Shown piece by piece: positions 9,781 through 20,812 of a stretch of 64,000 nucleotides of DNA. The first letter of the stretch is position 1. Each line of letters starts with the position of its first letter. The translations under genes were made by a program, and so were the position numbers. The DNA lies in assembly GCF_964199755.1 (NCBI RefSeq), contig NC_133897.1, forward strand, positions 168,838,678-168,902,677, given 5' to 3'. A model generated the notes under the pieces. The model searched no databases and was not told the origin of the DNA. It was given only the letters and a program-made list of their open reading frames with translations. This DNA is from Larus michahellis. Lineage: Eukaryota; Chordata; Aves; Charadriiformes; Laridae.

Positions 9781-10860
9781 ATGGACTTAGTGGAGCAAGG
9801 GGAGTGCAGGGCCACCCAGATGCTGAAGGGACTGAAGCATCCTTCATTGAGGAGAAGCAGAGAGAGCTGGGAGGTTTCTCAGCCAGGAGGCAAGGCCACG
9901 TTCATTGATGAGCTGTCATCAATGTCTCTAAATCCCAGATGGGAGTTTCAGTGGTGCAAACCCAGCGAGCATTGAGAACCATGCAGCCGCTCGCTCGCTT
10001 CCCCCTCGGCAGGATGGGGAAGAGAATCAGAAGAGGAAAAGTGAAAATATGCGTGTGCTGAGGTAGAAATAGTTCTGTAGGTAGAGCAAAAGCCATGAGT
10101 GGCATCAAAGAAACCAAGGAATTCTTTGAATACTTCCCATTGGAATGCAAGCGTTCAGCCATGTCTCCAGAAAAGAAGGGCTCCATGATGCACATCAGTT
10201 ATTTGGAAAGACAAACGCCGTACGTCCGTTCATTACACTGTTCTCTCATCTTTGCCATGCATTACATACCGAGCACGCCTTCACCTGGCATGGACTATCA
10301 TTTGGTCAGTTGGGGTCAGCTGTCCTGGCCGTGTCACTTCCCAGCCTTTTGTGCACTCCCAGCCTACTCGCTGGCAGGGCAGTGTGAGGAGCAGAAAAGG
10401 CCTTGAGCGCTTAGCAACAACCAGAAAGAGTAGTGGGCTCTCAACGCCATTCTCATCCCACATGCACAACCTAGCCGTCTACCAGCTGCCAGTGAGAAAG
10501 TCAACTCTATCGCAGGTGAAGCGATGTCAGGAGGGAATGAGGAGAGGGGAGTCAGACTCTTGTCATGGGTTCCCATGGCCGAGGCACGGGGAATGAGAAA
10601 AGCTGAAAAGACGTGCCACTTTCATGGAAGAGAAGGCCAGCCTTTTTCAGTATGACCGTGACCGTGGTCTAACAGGTGAGAAGGGGTTGTAGAGAGAGGT
10701 GTTGGAGACTTCATCCTTGGAGATACTGAAACCCTGACTGGACAAGGCTGTGGAGTGCCTGCTTGAGTTGACTCTCTTTGAGCGGGTTTTGTTGAAGTAG
10801 ATGATGTCCAGAGACTCCTTGTGCAGTGAATGATTGTGTTTGCTGTGATTCTGCCTGCTG
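9781..10860 (+). mobile_element. Old spacer CR1, split by a solo LTR
   Basis: Plus-oriented CR1 text on both sides of the LTR: AGAGAGAGCTGGGAGG near 9870 before it, then TGGAGATACTGAAACCCTG near 10717 and a CR1-like tail near 10830-10855. This module recurs in every minus-strand keratin unit. Confidence 0.72.
9946..10529 (-). mobile_element. ERVL-like solo LTR (fossil)
   Basis: Minus-oriented member of the shared LTR, inserted in the spacer CR1 at the same GGAGG site as 15450-16009. No internal region. Block II copy at 42076-42659. Confidence 0.75.
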
Positions 10861-11182
10861 TGCTGGTGAGAGGGTCATGCTGCGGAAGAGAGTTGGTGAA
10901 GTGCGTGCTGGCATGGGGAGCTTGTGTCAGAGCCTTGGTTGGAAGTGTGTTAATATGTCCAAGCCTTTGGGTAAGTGAAGGGCTTGTGTCAGGTTCTGGA
11001 AGCCCCCCTGTGCTGCTCTGTGCTGTGGTTGTTGCTGGGGCCATAGTTCCTAAGACCGGCCCTGTGGCCCTTTTCGACCCACCGCGATGGTCTCTGTAGC
11101 TGTGGCTTTGTGTTGAGTGAGGCTGGAAGAGCCTTGTGACAAAAAAGGAAACTGAGGCATCTCAGGTGGAATGCAGGAGAAC
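10861..11182. other. Keratin 3' flank downstream of FK3
   Basis: Conserved spacer with no gene. Text such as GTGCTGCTCTGTGCTGTGG recurs in all units. Confidence 0.65.
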
Positions 11183-11188
11183 TTTATT
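11183..11188 (-). terminator. FK3 polyadenylation signal
   Basis: AATAAA on the minus strand, 400 bases past the stop. Confidence 0.85.
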
Positions 11189-11588
11189 GATGGAAAAGAA
11201 TGCAAAGGCAGGAATGCCAAGTGCAAGGGAGCTAGTCAGAGTTGCAGGTAGGGTGACCATCATCCAAGCTCCCTTGTGTGAGAGAGATCTTGCCAGAGCA
11301 GCAAGGTCTTCCTGCCCCGCAGTGGGAGTTGCACAGTGGAGCTCGTTGTTGGGCTCTGGCTTGTCAGATTGTGGTTGCAGCGGAGAGTAGTGGATATAGC
11401 AGAAGTTGAACTGCAAAGAAGGAAGTGGGAGAAGAGAAGGACTGTCCCCATCCCTCTTCCTTGGAGCCTTGAGATAAAGATGTGTGGACAGCAGGTCTAT
11501 GTGCTAGGAAAGAGCCAAGGATGTGTCCTCCATCAATACCGTGGCTTCCAGGCTGTCAGGGTTTTGTCAGGGGTGGTGGTGAGGGCCC

Positions 11589-11903
11589 TTAGCAGGGGTA
11601 GCAGCCTCTTCTGCCACCGTAGCAGCCCAGGCCTCCCAAGCCGTAGCCAAGGCCGAGGCCGAAGCCGCCGGAGGAGACGGGCACTCCCTGGGCGCTGAGT
11701 TCATTGCCCACGGCAGCGGATGCGGAGGATCCGACGGCGGTGCTCTGGGGGAAGGAGGTGAGGATGGGTCCTGGCAGGGTGACCTGCACGGTGGAAGGCT
11801 GGATGACGACGCGGGAGGCCTCGCACTGCCTGACGCAGGGCTCGTTGCAGCTGTTAGCCAGCGGGGTGGGTCCGCAGGGGCTGCAGAGGTTGTTGCAGGC
11901 CAT
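11589..11903 (-). CDS. Feather beta-keratin FK3
   Basis: 104-residue feather keratin. [10 protein letters not shown] head (Asn at 5, as in FK7 and FK11), PSTVQV, ILTSF, TAVG and a distinctive tail [12 protein letters not shown]. The frame can be read further upstream, but only by starting on the GTG of the intron donor, so the internal ATG is the real start. Its intron is about 49 bases shorter than the others. It has no block II counterpart: the matching stretch is missing at the 42,659 junction. Confidence 0.96.
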   Translation of the reverse strand: MACNNLCSPCGPTPLANSCNEPCVRQCEASRVVIQPSTVQVTLPGPILTSFPQSTAVGSSASAAVGNELSAQGVPVSSGGFGLGLGYGLGGLGCYGGRRGCYPC

Positions 11904-11923
11904 GTCTGTGGTGTGGAGGGTCC

Positions 11924-12083
11924 CTGGAAGAGAGGGTGTTGAGAAAGGTGAGGGTGGTAGGGGTGTGAGGGTCAGTGTTGGAGGAGGGCGAGGGAGTGTG
12001 GAGGGCTGTTGTGGGGCTGTGGGGAGCTGGAGGAGAAGGGCCAAGTGGGTGAGGAGAAGGAGGGTCAGGGTGTTGAGACTCAC
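11924..12083 (-). other. FK3 leader intron (short)
   Basis: 160 bp against 208-209 in the other ten genes. Donor AAG/GTGAGT and acceptor TTCCAG/GG are intact; sequence is missing from the donor-proximal half. Confidence 0.85.
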
Positions 12084-12146
12084 CTTGTTGACAGTGGAGG
12101 AGAAGGCGTGAGGAGAAGTGTGTGAGGGAGAGAGGCACTGGGCCGG

Positions 12147-12173
12147 CTTTTATGCTGGTCCTGGAGGGGCGGG
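12147..12173 (-). promoter_or_regulatory. FK3 core promoter
   Basis: CATAAAAG at 12147-12154 and GC-box CCCGCCCC at 12166-12173, minus strand. Confidence 0.85.
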
Positions 12174-12930
12174 ACAGGCTTGGCGCATGATGGCCTTTTC
12201 CACAAACAAATTTGCATGACACAGCCTCACGAGTAATGACGTGGTTGTGTTCTTTGTTTTCTGAAATTCTCCAATTTCCTGTTGTCTTATTGATGATGTG
12301 TCCACTCGGCCCTGGCGGGAACTTTTAAGTGCCAGTAGTAGAGGCCCTAAACATTGTGTTGATGGCACGCGTTAGGGTTGTCAGAAGACGTGACCAAAGC
12401 ATAAGAGAGGTGGGGTGTCATCAGGGAGTTCATGCCGTGGCAGTTGTGTGGTGTGGTTTGTGGGTGCGTTGTGAAGAGGGGGCGTCATTTCCTCGCAGCC
12501 CTGGCAGGCTGGTCTGGGCTTTGGAGGGGGGCCAGGCATTAGGCGCTGCGCCTTGCATTGCGCTTGTTCCTTCCCTGCCTTGCTGCCAGCTCACTAAGCC
12601 TGTCTTTGGGCATGGCCTTTCCTGTTGGGTGTGCTCTGTGGCTGTCTTGGTGCCCCTTTTGTTTTTAAGGTTGTAGGTGGGAGAACGGAGGCTGCGTGTT
12701 TGGGTTTGTGCCCCGCTGGGGCCGTCCCTGGTGGAGGCAGTTCAAGCAGGCAGAGGAGGGCTGTTTGTGAGAGCAGGGCATTATCGTGGCAGCCCTGTGC
12801 TGTTGGGAGGCTGGTCGTGCTCCCCAAAGGCTCCTCTTGGCTCTTGCGTAGGGATCCCCTTAGTTGTGGCCGGCAAATTTGCAACCTGGGCTCTGGTGCG
12901 ACACATCTGAAGATGAGCAACGAAGCTGGT
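12174..12930. other. FK3 upstream region
   Basis: Keratin upstream sequence plus about 400 bases shared only with 17720-18475 and not recognised. Short frames on both strands look non-coding. Confidence 0.55.
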
Positions 12931-13360
12931 GAAGGATCTAGAGAAGAAGACTTGTTAGGAGCAGTTTAGGGAACAGGGCATGTTTAGTTTGCAGAAAGAA
13001 AAAGGCTGAGGGCACGCCTTATCGCTCACTACACCCACCTGAAAAGAGGTGGTAATGAGATAGGTGTCAGTCTCTTATCCCGAGTAACACGTGATAGGAG
13101 AAGAATTAACGTCTTTAAATGTTGCGTAGGGATGCTCAGATTGGATGCTAGGAAAAATGTCATCCCAGAAGGGTTATGAAGTACTGGAAGAGGCTTCTCC
13201 AGGAAGTGGTTGAATCACCATCCCTGGAGGTAATGACAAGACGTGTAGATGTGGGACTTAGGGCGATGTTTTTTTGGTGAAGGTCGTAGTCATAGGTGAA
13301 CGGTGTCAAGATTGTTCAGGGTCTTTTCCAACCCAAGTGCCTCCATGATTGCATATGAGG
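12931..13360 (+). mobile_element. Old CR1 3' fragment
   Basis: Degraded CR1 with GATAGGAGAAGAATTAACG near 13091, CACCATCCCTGGAGG near 13217 and a worn tail TTTTCCAACCCAAGTGCCTC near 13323. Copies at 18475-18905 and 42665-42965. Confidence 0.75.
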
Positions 13361-14040
13361 CAGCGTGCAAAAGCAGGCGAGTTCCTGGAGAGGCTGAGAG
13401 TGTGTCAAGAGACAGAGGGGGAGTGGGATCAGCATGCAGGGGAGGCTGGTGGGCCAGGGCCTTTGGGTTGTTTACTTGGGGCGAGTGCCGATGGATGAGG
13501 CCATTTCTCTGCACAGTGTGTGACGGGAAGAAAGGGAAGGTGGAGCTTGTTGAGGAGAGTTGGAGGCAAGCACGCAGCACGTGAGTGCGGAGCAGAGGCC
13601 ATGATTTCGTGCATGACTGCATTTTTGAGCAAGCATCTCTTTCATGCCACAGCCTGTCAAGTGCTGAGGTGGGTGTGTTTTCCTTCCCACAACGCTCCCT
13701 TTACATGTTGTCGTCTTGTGGATGTGTCCACTTGGCCCTGGTGGTAGCTTTTAAGTGCGAGTAGGTGTTTTGGAGGACGTGCATGGATGCTGTGTGTTAG
13801 GGAATTCAGCAGTCACAGCCAAGGCGTAGGAGAAGTGGGGTATCTTCAGTGACATCATCTCGTGGCACGTTTGTGGCTGGCTAAGCCTGTCTTTAGGCCT
13901 GCCACATCCTGTTGATGTGCCCTGTGGGCACTTTGATGCCCCCATTGCTTGTAAGTTTGTAGCTGAGAGAAAGGTCTGTCTTTCTGACCTGGGAGCTGGG
14001 AAATGTTATGGAGCTAATCATCTTGATCGCCTTCGTATGG
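13361..14040. other. Displaced keratin upstream module
   Basis: 13590-13860 matches the upstream region of keratin genes (CATGCCACAGCCTGTCAAG near 13642, GATGTGTCCACTTGGCCCTG near 13720) but has no core promoter or keratin next to it. 13361-13590 is unrecognised. Confidence 0.55.
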
Positions 14041-15276
14041 CACATAGAGGCCAACCAGGTGATGAGGCCCAGCCAGCATGGCTTTATGAAGGGCAGGTCC
14101 TGCTTGCCTAACCTGATCTCCTTCTATGTCAAGGGGACACGCTTAGTGGGTAGATGAGTGAAGGGCTGTGAGTGTTGTTAACTGGACTTTAGTAAAGCCG
14201 TTGACACTGTTTCCCAGAGTGTTCTCCTGCAGAAACTGCCTGCTCATGGCTCTGACGGGCGTACACTTTGCTGGCTAACAAACAGGCTGGATGGCCAGGC
14301 CCATAGAGGTGAATGGAGCTAAATCCAGATTGTTGCCACCACAGGTGGTGTTCCCCAGGGCTGAGTACTGGGGCCGGTTCTCTTTAGTATCTTTACGAAC
14401 GACCTGGACGAGAGGGTCGAGTGCACCCTCAGTATGTTTGCAGGCAACACCAAGTTGGGTGGGACAGGCTGGATCGATGGGAGGAGGCCAATGGTGTGGG
14501 GTTCAGAAAAGCTGAGTGCCGGGTCCTGCACTTGGGTCACAAGAACCCCATGCAACGCTACAGGCTTGGGGAAGAGTGGCTGGAAAGCTGCCCGTTGGAA
14601 AAGGAGCTGGGGGTGTTGTTTGACAGCCAGCTGAGTATGAGCCAGCAGTGTGCCCTGGAGCCCAAGGTGGCCAGTAGCATCGTGGCCTGTATCAGAAGTC
14701 ATGAGTCCAGGAGGACTATGGAAGTGATCGTCCCCCTGTAGTGGGCACTGGTGAGGCCCCACGTGGAATACATTGTTCGTGCCTTGGCCCCTGACTACAA
14801 GCAAGACATTGAGGTGCTGGAGTGTGTCCAGAGAAGGGCAAGGAAGCTGGTGAGGGCCCTGGAGCACAAGTCTTACGAGGAGTGGGTGAGGGAAGAGGGT
14901 TTGCTTACCCTGGAGCAAAAGAAAGCTGACGGCAGACCTTATTGCTCTCTACAACTACCTGAAGGGAGTTTGTAGCCAGGTGGGTATTGGACTCTTTTAC
15001 AGGTAACAAGTTTCAGGACGAGAGAAAATGGCCTCAAGTTGCATGAGGGGAAATTTGGGTTGGCTCTTTTTTGAAAAATGTCTTCAGTGAAATGGTTGTC
15101 AAGCACTGGAATAGGCTTCCCAGGGAAGCGGTTGAGTCACCAGCCCTGGAGGTATCTAGAAGACAGTAGACTTGGCCCCAAGGGATTTGCTTTAGTGGGG
15201 CACTTGGTAGTGTTAGGTTAAGGGATGGAATCAGTGATCTTAAGTGTCTTTCCCAACCTCAGTGATTCTGTGAGTT
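14041..15276 (+). mobile_element. Old CR1 reverse transcriptase fragment
   Basis: Degraded CR1: GGCCCAGCCAGCATGGCTTT near 14067, GTGTTCCCCAGGGCTGAGTA near 14348 (GVPQG region), CTTGGGTCACAAGAACCCC near 14531, worn tail CCTCAGTGATTCTGTGAG at 15257. Several stops and frameshifts. Copies at 19585-20812 and 43650-44610. Confidence 0.8.
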
Positions 15277-16310
15277 TTTGAAGGCCATGGACGTGGTGGA
15301 GCAAGTCGAGTGCAGGGCCACCAAGACGCGGAAGGGACTGGAGCATCCTTCCCTTGAGGAGAAGCTGAGAGAGCTGGGAGTTTCTTCAGCCAGGAGAAAA
15401 GGCCGCGTAGGGGAGATGTCATCAATGTCTCTAAATCCCGGATGGGAGGTGTCTTGGTTTAACGCCAGCCAGCAATCTGAACCATGCAGCCACTCGCTCA
15501 CTCCCCACTACAACAGGCTGGGAAAGAGAATCCGAAGAGGAAAAGTGAAAAAATTTGTGCATTGAGATGTCAGTTTAATAAGTAAAGCAAAAGATGCACA
15601 AGCAAGCAAAGCAAAAGAAGGAGTTCCTTCACTACTTCCCAAGGCAGGCAGGCGTTCAGCCGTCTCCAGGAAAGAAGGGCTCCATGAGACATAACGGTTA
15701 CTTGGAAGACAAATGCCATAACTCTGAACATTCCCCGCTTCTTTCTTCCCTCACTGTGCTCTCATGTGGCATGGACTATGCCTTTGGTCAGCTGGGGTCA
15801 GCTGTACCGGCTGCCTCACCTCCCAGCTTTTTCTGTACGCCCAGCCTACTTGGTGGCAGGGTGGTGTGAAGAGCAGAAAAGGCCTTGAGTGCTTAGCAAC
15901 AACCAAAAACCATTAGTGGGCTCTCAACGCCATTCTCATCGCAAACGCAAAACCTAGCACTCTACCAGCTGCTGAGCAAGTCAACTCTATCCCAGCTGCA
16001 GCCATGTCAGGAAGGAATGAGGAGAGGGGAGTCAGACAGGGCAAGGGTGAATGGAGAAAGCTGAAAAGACGTGCCATTTCCTTGGAAGAGAAGGCAAGGC
16101 TTTTTCTGTGGGAGGGTGGTCCAAGAGAGGAAGCGGCTGCACAGAGAGGTGTTGGAGTCTCCATCATGTAGAAACTGAAAAGCTGACTGGATCTGGTGCT
16201 GAACAGCGTGCTCAATCTGACCACGTTTGAGAAGGTCGGGTGTAATGAGGTTGTCTCCAGAGGTTCCTTGTGCAGTCAAGGATTCTGTTTTCTGTGACTC
16301 TGCCTGCTGT
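15277..16310 (+). mobile_element. Old spacer CR1, split by a solo LTR
   Basis: CR1 text GAGTGCAGGGCCACCAAGAC (15309) up to GATGGGAGG at 15449, resuming after the LTR at GGAAGGAATGAGG and ending near 16310. Same module as 9781-10860. Confidence 0.75.
15450..16009 (-). mobile_element. ERVL-like solo LTR, best-preserved group (fossil)
   Basis: 560 bp, TGACATGG at its 5' end (16009) and ACCAAGACA at its 3' end (15450). It is flanked by a 5-base repeat: GGAGG on the left and GGAAG here, or GGAGG in the 20984-21543 copy. A 5-base duplication fits ERVL. It predates the keratin unit duplications. Confidence 0.82.
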
Positions 16311-16630
16311 GTTGGCCAGAGGGTCATGCTGGGGAAGAGAGCTGGTGAAGTGCGTGCTGCCATGAGGAGCTTTCATTGGAGGCATGAGTAGAAGTGCGTG
16401 AGGTTGTCCAAGGCTTTCTTTTGTTAAGTGAAGGGCTTGTGTGAGGTTCTGGAAGCCCCCTCTGTTGTGCAGTTGCTGTTGCTGGGGCCATAGTTCCTAA
16501 GACCGGTCCGGTGGCCCTCTTGCACCCACCCCAATGGGCACTGTAGCCCTGGCTTTGTGTTGGGTGAGGTTGGACAAACCTTGTGAGAAGAAAGGAAGAG
16601 GAGGCGTCTTAGGCTGGGATGCAGAAGAAC
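16311..16630. other. Keratin 3' flank downstream of FK4
   Basis: Conserved spacer. No gene seen. Confidence 0.65.
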
Positions 16631-16636
16631 TTTATT
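16631..16636 (-). terminator. FK4 polyadenylation signal
   Basis: AATAAA on the minus strand, about 445 bases past the stop. Confidence 0.85.
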
Positions 16637-17080
16637 GAGGGAAGAAAGAAGCTCAAAGGTAGAAGCACTAAGTGAGAGAGAAAGACCGTCTGAGTTGCAG
16701 GTAGGGTGACCATCATCCAAGGTCCCCTGTGTGAGCTAGGTCTTGCCAGAGCATCAAGGTCTTCCTGGCCTGCAGTTAGGAGCGGCACCCTGGAGGTCCC
16801 GTGTGGTATTTGACTCTTCAGCAAGTGCTTGAAGCGGAGAGTCGTGAACGTAGCAGAAGGGGCGATGGAAAGAAGGAAGTGTTAGAAGAGGAGGAGGTAC
16901 ATGGGCCATGGTTGCAGACAGTCTGGGCGGTCCCCTTCCCTGCTTCCTTGCTTGGTGCCTTGAGAGGAGGAGCTGTGGATGGTGAAGCCATGTGCCAGAA
17001 CAGCCCTGAGCTGCCTCCTCAATCCATGCCGTGGCTTCCATGGTGTGGGTGGTTGTTGTCAGGGGTGGTGGTGAGGGCCC

Positions 17081-17401
17081 TTAGCAGGGGTAGCAGCCTC
17101 TTCTGCCACCGTAGCAGCCCAGGCCTCCCAAGCCATAGCCGTAGCCGAGGCCGAAGCCGAAGCCGCCGGAGGAGACGGGCACTCCCTGGGCGCTGAGTTC
17201 ATTGCCCACGGCAGCGGATGCGGAGGATCCGACGGCGGTGCTCTGGGGGAAGGAGCTGAGGATGGGTCCTGGCAGGGTGACCACCACAGTGGGAGGCTGG
17301 ATGACGACGCGGGAGGTCTCACACTGCCTGACACAGGGCTCGTTGCAGCTGTTAGCCAGTGGGGTGGGTCCGCATGGGCCGCAGAGGTCGTTGCAGGCCA
17401 T
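17081..17401 (-). CDS. Feather beta-keratin FK4 (106 residues)
   Basis: Feather keratin with two extra tail residues ([14 protein letters not shown]), shared only with FK5. LCGPC head, PPTVVV core, ILSSF, TAVG. Thr at 29 (CETSR) is unique here. It combines the GGAAACTCC leader with Ala at 56, a pairing found in no other copy, so it looks like a conversion product. Tandem partner FK5 lies 5.5 kb to the right. Confidence 0.97.
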   Translation of the reverse strand: MACNDLCGPCGPTPLANSCNEPCVRQCETSRVVIQPPTVVVTLPGPILSSFPQSTAVGSSASAAVGNELSAQGVPVSSGGFGFGLGYGYGLGGLGCYGGRRGCYPC

Positions 17402-17421
17402 GGGTGTGGTGTGGAGTTTCC

Positions 17422-17629
17422 CTGGAAGAGAGGGTGTTGAGAAAGGTGAGGGTGGTGGGGGTGCGAGGGTCAGGGTTGGAGGAGGGCGAGGGAGTGTGTA
17501 GGGCTGTTGTGGTGCTGTGGGGAGCGTGGCAGTGGGGAGGCGTGAGGGCTGTTGAGGCTGTGGGCAGAGCATGGTGGAGGAGAGGGGCCAGGTGGGTGAG
17601 GAGAAGGAGGGTGATGGGTTGAGACTCAC
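17422..17629 (-). other. FK4 leader intron
   Basis: 208 bp, donor AAG/GTGAGT and acceptor TTCCAG/GG. Confidence 0.87.
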
Positions 17630-17692
17630 CTTGTTGTGGGTGGAGGAGAAGGCGTGAGGAGAAGTGTGTGAGGGAGAGAGGCGCTGGGCCGG

Positions 17693-17719
17693 CTTTTATG
17701 CTGGTCGTGGAGGGGCGGG
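17693..17719 (-). promoter_or_regulatory. FK4 core promoter
   Basis: CATAAAAG at 17693-17700 and GC-box CCCGCCCC at 17712-17719. Confidence 0.85.
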
Positions 17720-18475
17720 ACAGGCTTGGCGCATGATGGCCTTTTCCACAAGCAACTCTTGCATGACACAGCCTCACGAGTAATGACGTGGTTGTCTTCT
17801 TTGTTTTCTGAAATTCTCCAATTTCGTGTTCTGTATTGATGATGTGTCCACTTGGCTCTGGCGGCAACTTGTAAGTGCCAGTAGTAGAGGCCCTAAACAT
17901 TGTGTTGATGGCACGTGTCAGAGTTGTCAGAAGACGTGACCAAAGCATAAGAGAGGTGGGGTGTCATCAGGGAGTTCATGCCGTGGCAGTTGTGTGGTGT
18001 GGTTTGTGGGTGCGTTGTGAAGAGGGGGCGTCATTTCCTCGCAGCCCTGGCAGGCTGGTCTGGGCTTTGGAGGTCTGGGCATTAGGCGCTGCCCCTTGCA
18101 TTGAGCTCGTTCCTTCCCTGCCTTGCTGCCAGCTCACTAAGCCTGTCTTTGGGCATGGCCTTTCCCGTTGGGTGTGCTCTGTGGCTGTCTTGGTGCCCCT
18201 TTTGTTTTTAAGGTTGTAGGTGGGAGAACGGAGGCTGCGTGTTTGGGTTTGTGCCTTGCTGGGGCCATCCCTGGTGGAGGCAGTTGAAGCAGGCAGAGGA
18301 GGGCTGTTTGTGAGAGCAGGGCATTATCGTGGCAGCCCTGTGCTGTTGGGAGGCTGGTCGTGCTCCCCAAAGGTTCCTCTTGGCTCTTGCGTAGGGATCC
18401 CCTTAGTTGTGGCCGGCAAATTTGCAACCTGGGCTCTGGCGCGACACATCAGAAGATGAGCAACGAAGCTGGTGA
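17720..18475. other. FK4 upstream region
   Basis: Near-copy of 12174-12930, shifted by about 5.54 kb. No gene seen. Confidence 0.55.
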
Positions 18476-18905
18476 AGGATCTAGAGAAGAAGACTTGTTA
18501 GGAGCAGTTTAGGGAACAGGGCATGTTTAGTTTGCAGAAAGAAAAAGGCTGAGGGCACGCCTTATCGCTCACTACACCCACCTGAAAAGAGGTGGTAATG
18601 AGGTAGGTGTCAGTCTCTTATCCTGAGTAACATGTGATAGGAGAAGAATTAACGTCTTTAAATGCTGCGTAGGGATGCTCAGATTGGATGCTAGGAAAAA
18701 TGTCATCCCAGAAGGGTTATGAAGCACTGGAAGAGGCTTCTCCAGGAAGTGGTTGAATCACCATCCCTGGAGGTTATGACAGGATGTGTAGACGTGGGAC
18801 TTAGGGCTATGATTTTTGGTGAAGGTCGTAGTCATAGGTGAACGGTGTCAAGATTGTTCAGGGTCTTTTCCAACCCAAGTGCCTCCATGATTGCGTATGA
18901 GGCAG
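18476..18905 (+). mobile_element. Old CR1 3' fragment
   Basis: Tandem copy of 12931-13360. Confidence 0.75.
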
Positions 18906-19584
18906 CGTGCAAAAGCAGGCGAGTTCCTGGAGAGGCCGAGAGTGTGTCAAAAGATAGAGGGGGAGTGGGATCGGCATGCAGGGGAGGCTGGTGGGCCAGG
19001 GCCTTTGGGTTGTTTACTTGGGGCGAGTGCCGATGGATGAGGCCATTTCTCTGCACAGTGTGTGACGGGAAGAAAGCGAAGGTGGAGCTTGTTGAGGAGA
19101 GCTGGAGGCAAGCACGCAGCACGTGAGTGCAGAGCTGAGGCCATGATTTCGTGCATGACTGCATTTTTGAGCAAGCATCTCTTTCATGCCACAGCCTGTC
19201 AAGTGCTGAGGTGGGTGTGTTTTCCTTCCCACAACGCTCCCTTTACATGTTGTCGTCTTGTGGATGTGTCCACTTGGCCCTGGTGGTAGCTTTTAAGTGC
19301 GAGTAGGTGTTTTGGAGGACGTGCATGGATGCTGCGTGTCAGGGAATTCAGCAGTCACAGCCAAGGCGTAGGAGAGGTGGGGTATCTTCAGTGACATCAT
19401 CTCGCGGCACGTTTGTGGCTGGCTAAACCTGTCTTTAGGCCTGCCACACCCTGTTGATGTGCCCTGTGGGCACTTTGATGCCCCCATTGCTTGTAAGTTT
19501 GTAGCTGAGAGAAAGGTCTGTCTTTCTGACCTGGGAGCTGGGAAATGTTATGGAGCTAATCATCTTGATCGCCTTCGTATGGCA
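18906..19584. other. Displaced keratin upstream module
   Basis: Tandem copy of 13361-14040. No gene seen. Confidence 0.55.
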
Positions 19585-20812
19585 CATAGAGGCCAACCAG
19601 GTGATGAGGCCCAGCCAGCATGGCTTTATGAAGGGCAGGTCCTGCTTGCCTAACCTGATCTCCTTCTATGTCAAGGGGACCCACGTAGTGGGTAGATGAG
19701 TGAAGGGCTGTGAGTGTTGTTAACTGGACTTTAGTAAAGCCGTTGACACTGTTTCCCAGAGTGTTCTCCTGCAGAAACTGCCTGCTCATGGCTCTGACGG
19801 GCGTACACTTTGCTGGCTAACAAACGGTCCGGATGGCCAGGCCCATAGAGGTGAATGGAGCTAAATCCAGATTGTTGCCACCACAGGTGGTGTTCCCCAG
19901 GGCTGAGTACTGGGGCTGGTTCTCTTTAGTATCTTTACGAACGACCTGGACGAGAGGGTTGAGTGCACCCTCAGTATGTTTGCAGGCAACACCAAGTTGG
20001 GTGGGACAGGCTGGATCGATGGGAGGAGGCCAATGGTGTGGGGTTCAGAAAAGCTGAGTGCCGGGTCCTGCACTTGGGTCACAAGAACCTCATGCAACGC
20101 TACAGGCTTGGGGAAGAGCGGCTGGAAAGCTGCCCGTTGGAAAAGGAGCTGGGGGTGTTGTTTGACAGCCAGCTGAGTATGAGCCAGCAGTGTGCCCTGG
20201 AGCCCAAGGCGGCCAGTAGCATCGTGGCCTGTATCAGAAGTCATGAGTCCAGGAGGACTATGGAAGTGATCGTCCCCCTGTAGTGGGCACTGGTGAGGCC
20301 CCACGTGGAATACATTGTTCGTGCCTTGGCCCCTGACTACAAGCAAGACATTGAGGTGCTGGAGTGTGTCCGGAGAAGGGCAAGGAAGCTGGTGAGGGCC
20401 CTGGAGCACAAGTCTTACGAGGAGTGGGTGAGGGAAGAGGGTTTGCTTACCCTGGAGCAAAAGAAAGCTGACGGCAGACCTTATTGCTCTCTACAACTAC
20501 CTGAAGGGAGTTTGTAGCCAGGTGGGTATTGGACTCTTTTACAGGTAACAAGTTTCAGGATGAGAGAAAATGGCCTCAAGTTGCATGAGGGGAAATTTGG
20601 GTTGGCTCTTTTTTGAAAAATGTCTTCAGTGAAATGGTTGTCAAGCACTGGAATAGGCTTCCCAGGGAAGCGGTTGAGTCACCAGCCCTGGAGGTATCTA
20701 GAAGACAGTAGACTTGGCCCCAAGGGATTTGCTTTAGGTTAACCCTTTAGGTTAAGGGATGGAATCAGTGATCTTAAGTGTCTTTCCCAACCTCAGTGAT
20801 TCTGTGAGTTTT
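19585..20812 (+). mobile_element. Old CR1 reverse transcriptase fragment
   Basis: Tandem copy of 14041-15276, with the same disabling changes, so it was already dead before the duplication. Confidence 0.8.

Noticed and set aside
11589-12083. Longer keratin frames reaching back through the intron (also at 17081-17629, 29145-29687, 52394-52936)
   Set aside because: The upstream starts fall on the GTG of the splice donor. The conserved MACN start and the intron signals show that the short form is right.
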